From positions 2,666,001 to 2,730,000 of the forward strand of contig JAJTTP010000002.1 of assembly GCA_023313575.1 (NCBI GenBank): a DNA stretch of 64,000 nt, read 5' to 3'. Below are positions 57,442 through 64,000 of this stretch, piece by piece. The DNA is from Eutypella sp. D-1 (taxonomy: Eukaryota; Ascomycota; Sordariomycetes; Xylariales; Diatrypaceae). A model generated the notes under the pieces. It was given only the letters and a program-made list of their open reading frames with translations. It was not told the origin of the DNA and searched no databases. Position numbers and translations under genes: made by a program. Every line of letters begins with the position of its first letter. The first letter of the stretch is position 1.

Positions 57442-58536
57442 ATGGACGAAAAGCAACCCCTGATGTCCCCGACCGACGACGACGTCATCGTCGACGAGAA
57501 GAAAATGCCGATCGACCCGCCGCCTTCTTACAACGCAGCGGCGCGCGAGAGCGGGGTGCCCCTTCGCCCGTCTGGGTCCGTCCGGCGGGGCCCCGGCGGC
57601 AAGATGCCCATCCCCATGCCTCTGCCCCCGGGCCCGCCCCAGCCCTTCGAGCTGCCCATTATCCAGTATATGCGGACGCACCGGGTGATTCTGGCGTCGG
57701 CGTCGCCGCGCCGGCGCGCCATGCTAGCCCAGCTGGGCCTGGGCAACGTCGAGGTCCGCCCCAGCACCATGCCCGAGAACCTGTCCAAGGCCGAGCTGGG
57801 CCCCCACGGCTACGTCGCCGCCACCGCCCGCCAGAAGGCCCTTGACGTCTACCAGGACGCCATCCGCGAGATGGAGGAGGCCGAGGAGGCCAAGGATAAA
57901 GCCGACGACGACGATAATGATGATGGCGAGGACGCTGCGAACGGCCAGGAGGAGGAAAACGGGGTGCATAGTGGCGACGACAGCGATGGTGCGGAGGAGA
58001 AGCAGAAGAGAAAGAGCAAGATCGGTAGCGGTAGCAGGAAACGGCCGCACCCGGGAGGCGACCCGGCGCTGGTGATCAGCGCGGACACGGTGATCGTGAC
58101 GCGGGACGGGCAGGTGCTGGAGAAACCCTCGTCGGAGGCGGCGCACGGGCGGATGCTGCGGCACCTGCGGGACACGCGGGTGCACAAGGTGCTGACGGCG
58201 GTGTGCGCGGTGGCGCCGCGGGCCGACGCCCAGCACCCGGGCTACGAGATGCGGACGCACGTCGAGGAGACGCGCGTGTACTTCGCGCGCGCCGCCGACG
58301 GCCTCCCCGACGACGTCGTCGACGCCTACGTCCGCTCCCGCGAGGGCGCCGACAAGGCCGGCGGCTACGCCATCCAGGGGCTCGGCGGCATGGTCCTCGT
58401 CGAGCGCGTCGAGGGCCCCGTTGATAATGTTGTTGGTCTCCCTGTTCGTCGCTGCCTCCAGCTCTGCGAGAAGGTCGTCTTCAAGCAGGGCCATGACAGC
58501 GACGAGGAGTCCGACGACGACGACGATGCCTGGTGA
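57442..58536 (+). CDS. Maf-type nucleotide pyrophosphatase with acidic insertion
   Basis: Intronless 364-codon frame. The Maf/HAM1-like fold is shown by VILASASPRRRAML (85-95, substrate loop), the VRPSTMPEN strand, VAATARQKA, VISADTVIV (211-219, metal-binding Asp 215), LEKPSSEAAHGRMLRHLRD and KAGGYAIQGLGGMVLVERVEG. Family knowledge: Maf proteins hydrolyse non-canonical or pyrimidine nucleoside triphosphates to monophosphates, a house-cleaning activity in the cytosol. The N-terminal ~70 residues are Pro-rich and disordered. A ~60-residue acidic, then basic, insertion (about 145-205: EEAKDKADDDDND, EEKQKRKSK) is placed between the first helices and the ADTV strand, and the C-terminus ends in an acidic DDEE-type tail. 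These additions are unusual against the ~200-residue bacterial forms. Confidence 0.88.
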   Translation: MDEKQPLMSPTDDDVIVDEKKMPIDPPPSYNAAARESGVPLRPSGSVRRGPGGKMPIPMPLPPGPPQPFELPIIQYMRTHRVILASASPRRRAMLAQLGLGNVEVRPSTMPENLSKAELGPHGYVAATARQKALDVYQDAIREMEEAEEAKDKADDDDNDDGEDAANGQEEENGVHSGDDSDGAEEKQKRKSKIGSGSRKRPHPGGDPALVISADTVIVTRDGQVLEKPSSEAAHGRMLRHLRDTRVHKVLTAVCAVAPRADAQHPGYEMRTHVEETRVYFARAADGLPDDVVDAYVRSREGADKAGGYAIQGLGGMVLVERVEGPVDNVVGLPVRRCLQLCEKVVFKQGHDSDEESDDDDDAW

Positions 58537-59630
58537 TCGTGTGGTGACGATGATCGTGGTGGTGGTAGTGGTGGCGGTAGTAATAATGTATAAGGACTAA
58601 AAAGGCCGATGGTGTAGAACTCGTGCGGTCTAGGGCGGGCGTCTGTGTGGTGGGTTTGGCTATAGACACGTACGTAATAAGCATCTGGATCGGCAGTGGA
58701 AAAAAGCAGGTACATCTTTGAGAATGGAATTCTTTTTTTTCTTTCAACTTTCAAAGAATTCTAAACAAGTCCAGTGCGTTAGCTATTGATGAAACATCAT
58801 ACATATGTCCCCAATAAGATCCTAACTCAAGAGCCACAATAAACAGTATACAGACTTCACCAGTTTACCGTCCCAGTTATAATAATACACGAGCTTCGAG
58901 CGGACAGAGGTGACGGTGGCGCCCTCGGTGGTGTTGATGCTGCTGCCGCCCCTCTCTCAATATGCACGAAGGCGTATTTGGTTGGCGGCGAACCAGCGGC
59001 CGCTTCGTCTACTCTGCGGCCTCCTGCTCCTCCGGTAGGGTGGCGAGGTGCACGGAGCCACCGATTCCGGGGCGAGGCGGGAGTCTAATATGATCTTCAG
59101 AAAGTTCTGTATCGGAACTCCCATCGGAGAGAAATATAGAGGGTTTACTCGCCGCCCATGATGAATGCCTTGTTGTCCTCTAAGTTCATAGGCTCACAAG
59201 GTGGCTTCGTTTCATTCTCTAAACTGATGAGGGCATCGTCAACACAATTGCGCACACCAGTGAATTTTCCCAGTTTTATTAAGTCCCACAGACTCCTAAG
59301 TATAGCGAAGGAAACGTTTCAACTACAATTCATTATAACATTATACAATAATCAGTGTCCTGTGGTGCCCCCTGAAATCAGAATAAACATGTCTCGTCCC
59401 CAATGTTGTCTTCCTGCGCCGCAGCTACTCCTGACCCTCTTTCAGACCGAATTACCACTGAAAAGACTTGACGCCAAACCCAGGAAAACGCCCATTCATA
59501 AATACTCATACATTTAAGCAGACGCTACGCTGTTAGCGGATCGTGCGGAAGAAGGACGCACTGCCTTTGGATAGTGTGACCTCGTACCTATCAGCTTGTG
59601 ATGGTGTCCAGACGAGCTGCCTAGGCGGAG
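58537..59630. other. Convergent spacer between Maf and zinc-finger genes
   Basis: About 1.1 kb. A GC-rich island at 58905-59085 stands out and may be a relic of an exon, but I could not make a gene of it. The rest is AT-rich, with a 119-codon plus frame at 59158-59517 that I do not recognise. Confidence 0.4.
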
Positions 59631-61763
59631 TCAGGAAAAGGAAGAAATTGCTGGGATTTGGTGTGCAATCCACTCGTCCCTTCCCCTCGGCACTGCGGCC
59701 CTGGGATGTTGAGTCCGGATATGAACGGCCAGATTATCAGTGCGGCGGTTCCGTTCTCCGCAGTGCGGGCACTGATACATTAGGTTGCTGTGGTCCGTCC
59801 TTCTGTGGCGGAGATACGAAGTATATGCACTTTTGCCCTTGTAGGTCTTCTCGCAATCTTCACAGTAGAATACCCCAGCAGCGGCTTCCTGTGTAGAGGC
59901 CATCATTTGGCTGTCCACGCCATGCGGAGAGGGACTTTCGCTGACATCATTCGAGAAGACATCAGGCTCAGCCGAGATGCCGCGTGCCTGGTCGAGGGGC
60001 ATGGGAGCTGGGAACGTGGTTCTCATCTGCTGTCGTGCATAGATCGTGCCAATGACACCCGTGGGGTCGAAATCGCCCTCGAGGCCATTCCGCACTTGCA
60101 TCATCCTCGACGCGATGTAGTGCGTGGAATAGTAGCCTTCAGACTGCACCCCTTCGAGGCGAAGGCACGGGATGGAATCAGACAAGGTCGCGAGGCTCAG
60201 GCACCGGTCGAGGACATCCGACGCGAATGCCTCCCGGTACTTGCGCTCTCGGAGCAGAGCCTTTTGCCGACGTCAGCCAGGATGCTTATATGCCCTCTCG
60301 TGAAGAGGCGCCACATACCTGAACAAGTGACAAGAGGTACTCCTCGACATGCCTGAGACACATGATGCGTCCGATCGAAAGCATCACTTTCGTCGCGTTC
60401 GCGATGCCCTTCATGATCGCCTGCTCGGGGAACAAGGTGGAACCTGAGGACAGAGGGGCAAGGAGATGAGTCTCGATGCCTTCCTTGAACCGGCTGTTGC
60501 GTACCTGGGACGGTAACGTAGGAGATTGGGAGCGGCCCTCGTTCGCAACAGTACTCTTCGGGACACAGAATCGACTCAGTAGATCATCATCACCCGTTCC
60601 AGAGAGGGGGGGTCCCGTAGTATCACTGCTTGCCTTGTTTTCGAGGAATGCTAACAGCATAGCCCAAGACTGGGTCCCTTTGAGTTTGGAGCACAGGCTA
60701 CCCAAGTCATCAAGATGCAGACTGGTCATGATTTCCATCGGCTCCAAGCCGAAAGACGCCTGGACGTGACCGTTGTCATCTACGGTGGTGCTTCCCGGCA
60801 ACCCGGGGGGGGGTATAAGATCAAGTACTAATTCAGAGTCTGTGTAGCTAGTGGTATATGATTGCAACTCCTGATCAAAGTCTCTAGCCATAGTATGAAA
60901 AGAATAGAAGGAATCCACTGATGGATACAGGCCATTGAACTGAGTTGTATCGAATAGGAGGGGGGCTGACGATTGAGTGAAGTCCGACGGAACAGACGAG
61001 TTGATGGTGCTAGCGAACCCTGAACCACTCTCTAGAAATTCGGAAAAATCCATAATCGGTGGCTGTCTAGGCGTATAGTGCATGACCGGAGAAGTACTGA
61101 TAGTGTAACTGGATGATAGATGTTCATACACCTGACGCAGCTGGTGATACTCGTCCCCGGAGAAGACGACCGTGCCCCATTCGGCGAACGCTGAGACACC
61201 ATTATTGGATACGATCTGAGAGATAGAGCGCTGAACTATGACGGCCGCGAAGGCGTCCCCGGTAGATGCAGGTGGCGTGTCCTCAAGTATATCTCGCAGA
61301 GTGAGCAGGCCGACTTCGCGCATGCTCGACGCGCTGGGATGCGCTTCGAGCCAACCCTCTAGCACTGCGCAGCCGTTCCGAACGAGGTACTCTTGCAAGG
61401 CCGCATAGTCCTCATCGGTTCTGCTCCGAAGCTCGAGTATCAGGCCCCACTGCTCTTGAGCGGCTGCCTGACTCAGGGGGGGCTCAAAAGGTTCCTGAAA
61501 TTGCAACCCAGCTGAGGCTGGTGCTTCTTGGGCTGATGCCAGGCCTGGATGAAAATTGCATAGGTTAGACTTTTCTGTGCATACGAGGATTTGCATTGAT
61601 GCTAACTTTGAGAGAGCAGGGGGTTGGAGTAACCGACGCTCTGGGGGGTTTCGCTGATGAATATGTCCAGAAAGGCGTCGCAGGCGATCAGTCCATCTAA
61701 TCGCTCCAAACTGGTGCTCTCAAAACTTTGAGCATAAACAGAATCAGCACGAATGTGGGTCAT
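59631..61763 (-). CDS. C2H2 zinc-finger protein, probable transcription regulator
   Basis: Three exons join in frame: 61763-61607, 61544-60319 and 60260-59631, giving 670 residues. The N-terminal exon begins MTHIRADSVYAQSFESTSLE. The long middle exon is acidic and Ser/Thr/Gln-rich, then forms helical segments (ATKVMLSIGRIMCLRHVEEYL, RERKYREAFASDVLDRCLSL) like the regulatory region of fungal C2H2 factors. Two zinc fingers lie near the C-terminus: FYCEDCEKTYKGKSAY with Cys 594 and 597 and His 613 and 618, and QCPHCGERNRRTDNLAVHIR with Cys 625 and 628 and His 641 and 646. The second intron ends in AAG. I do not recognise an ortholog with known targets. DNA binding is inferred from the fingers only. 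Confidence 0.82.
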
Positions 61764-64000
61764 CGCTTAGAGAATCGCCTTTTAGTCGTTTGGCAGAAAA
61801 AAAGGGGGAAGAGAGTCTAGTAAATAGGGGAAGGGGCTAAGTGGAGTTCAACCCAAAAATTACAGAGTAATAGTCTAATAACTAATAACTGGTGTTTCGA
61901 ACAGGTTCATCATGACGGATGCTATCGCTTTTTTAACGGCATCGTGAACCACCTTGATCGATTAACGCCGAACGGGGTTCCCGATCAGATGGGCATTTGG
62001 GGGACTTCCAAGAGTTGCCGTTTACGGACCTCTTCACCGCGCTTCGCTGGTGTATAGGCCTTCCGACAAGCTTGTCCTAGCCTTTTGCCAGGAATCAAGA
62101 TGGTCTTTTACACCACCACTTACCAGTATAGCCAGTGACGTAGTGCACGTATATTCCAGTTTTGGGTGAGTGAATTAACGCTATTAACGATATCGGTCAC
62201 AATTAAGTGGACCTCTCAGCCTTCATAGGGGGAGGCATGGGGGAAGCATGGGGGACAGACAGTATACCGCTATTTTGGCACCAATACTCCCCTAAATACG
62301 GGTACGCCCGCCTGGCAGGTCCACGTGTGAATGCCTAGGTATGTTCGGGTACAGCACCAGAGACTCAAAGGAACGTCCTCCTGTTCCATTCTCTGTATGA
62401 GGGTTTTTCGGTAACCTTCTCTTGGCAATCCATGAATACAACATCCAGTTCAGTTCTAACCGAGACGTTGATTCGCCTCGGCCATTTGGCGGTGATATTC
62501 ACAGCTCTGCAAATATGCCCAACGACCAGTCTCAATCGAGCTGAAAGCAGAGCCCAACGTCTCAGCCCTGGCTTCCATGCGATTACTGATGCAGGCAGTA
62601 TGGGGTACTTTGCGCCTTACTCGAAACGTTACCGGGCGCAATGAACACTCTCTGTTAGTCTTAGCTGGGTTCTATTCCGGCCAATGAACTCACTGTGAAA
62701 GTAATGATATTATTAACTTGCGTGGGGGATTCCTCCATATTCGCAATATCAGAGCAAAGCTGATCTGCCTTGTTAGCTCACTGCGCTCCCTTTAATTCCG
62801 TATTGCCTGTCATATTGGGGGCCCAAGGGATATCGATGACCGCCCGCTACCAAGAAGTCGTAGTCGTATGCACCTTCTATTCATCAGAAGACTAGATATA
62901 GCGGAATAAGGCTATGAAACGTTCCAATTCTAGTTGGTCCTACAAACAGCCTTAAACAACACTACCCCCACCATCTCCATGGTCTCGGATAACGCGCGTA
63001 GTCGGGAGCAGCCGATCTGCGTGGTATTCGCCCGAACACTAGCAGGGGCTGCCGAACCTGAAAATCCGATGTAGCAATACTGGTAAGACAGGCCCTGAGA
63101 AATTCAGCGATAGAGAAAACTCTGACACCCCAGCGGCTGATGTATACGTACCCCCATTCAAAAGAAACCCCAATTTTGATAGGCTTCAGTTCAGCTGAAA
63201 CGCCCCAAATCGAGGCCCATTTGCATTATTAAAAGGCACCGAAAATAACCAGCTTATTGAAAGTCCTATGGCTGGTGATACCCAAGAAGTCTAGACACAC
63301 GACTGCACCGCCACTTGGAAGGGAGATCGGTTTACTTTCCTGGGACGATCAACGCTTTCGGCCGATCGGGACGAGATGGCTTACCAGCAGTGGATGCCTC
63401 TGTTGGGCAGCTGTGTGGGGGTATAATATCCGCGAACCGTTTCCGAAGTCTGGATCTAAGTAGGCAAGCTGTCCTTTCCGCATATTCTGACGTTTTATAT
63501 GAGATTATAAGCACCTTGTCTGTGAAATTGGAAAATAGGAAACTATGGAAACCTAACGCGCCGGCCTCCAAGGTCCTTACGGCCCAAATGTGGTTTATAC
63601 ACATAGGTAAACAGACCAAGTCGGTGAATGATAATGTAAAGCTAGGACAAAGACTCGATCTAGATCGTTGGGGTTATAGCTGTTCAAAAATTTGCTGCGA
63701 AATTGTAAGGCTTTCTCCCAATTTTCCGATTGAAGCAGTGGCATACCGCAACTTTCGGGACTAATAGCTGGCCCGGCTTACTATGCTGGAACCTGTAAAT
63801 CGGTAACCCCCCCCTGCTAGACTCGTCATGATAGTCTTACTGTGGACTATATCTCGATCCAATCTTGTGATTCAATGCTAGTTGCTAGGTTTCCGGTGAA
63901 GTGTTTCTCGCAGCTTCCTGCATATCATGTGTCACGATGGCTTCGCCTATAGACCTCAGGCTCAGCATAGTACACCATTTCCGCTCTTCGGGAAGTGAGA
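61764..64000. other. Right-end AT-rich region without a defensible gene
   Basis: About 2.2 kb, including the promoter of the zinc-finger gene. GGGGGAGGCATGGGGGAAGCAT repeats lie at 62227-62252. Frames at 62432-62644 and 63315-63764 (149 codons, plus) are open, but I recognise no domain and see no splice partners. The second could be a relic or part of a gene that is broken or runs on beyond the window. Confidence 0.35.

Noticed and set aside
57724..58494. 256-codon minus-strand frame over the Maf gene
   Set aside because: Antisense shadow of the high-GC Maf exon.
1..64000. CRISPR arrays, rRNA genes, bacterial operons
   Set aside because: None present; the window is fungal nuclear DNA with spliced genes.

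Overview
The window is nuclear DNA of a filamentous ascomycete (Pezizomycotina), probably a Sordariomycete. The evidence is short GT-AG introns of about 40-120 bases in many genes, typical fungal gene families (Vps3844, Ntr2, Pth11-like receptors, class V chitinase, UstYa), long GC-rich exons with intrinsically disordered proteins, and AT-richer spacers full of TAGGTA/TACCTA words. All exon models were assembled by hand from splice signals, reading phase and remembered family sequence patterns; nothing was searched against a database.

Layout. 0.4-8.4 kb: a large disordered membrane protein and a mitochondrial-type ThDP enzyme. 9-15 kb is a gene graveyard: an F-box relic, a decayed CorA-like gene, an intact solo LTR with target-site duplication, GATA-rich palindromes and a long inverted repeat. 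15-18.7 kb holds no gene I can defend. 18.7-30.4 kb is the most interesting part: a UstYa-family oxidase gene and an O-methyltransferase gene on the minus strand, a decayed Pth11-like gene, then a long-form tyrosinase and a flavin monooxygenase on the plus strand. An MFS transporter follows at 31.5-33.5 kb. 34-64 kb is mostly housekeeping: a mitochondrial conserved protein, Vps3844, Ntr2 (spliceosome disassembly), an SDR, a Pth11-like receptor, a secreted GH18 chitinase with an internal chitin-binding module, another disordered membrane protein, mitochondrial threonyl-tRNA synthetase, an Ino4-like bHLH factor, a Maf-type nucleotide pyrophosphatase and a C2H2 zinc-finger protein.

How the genes may work together. 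Tyrosinase, UstYa protein, methyltransferase and FAD monooxygenase are the tailoring activities seen together in fungal RiPP (dikaritin-type) and related peptide pathways. Here they lie within 12 kb with no PKS, NRPS, terpene synthase or recognisable repeat-bearing precursor gene. This is my best candidate for an undescribed biosynthetic locus. It could equally be a set of genes acting on a small phenolic or a precursor encoded elsewhere.
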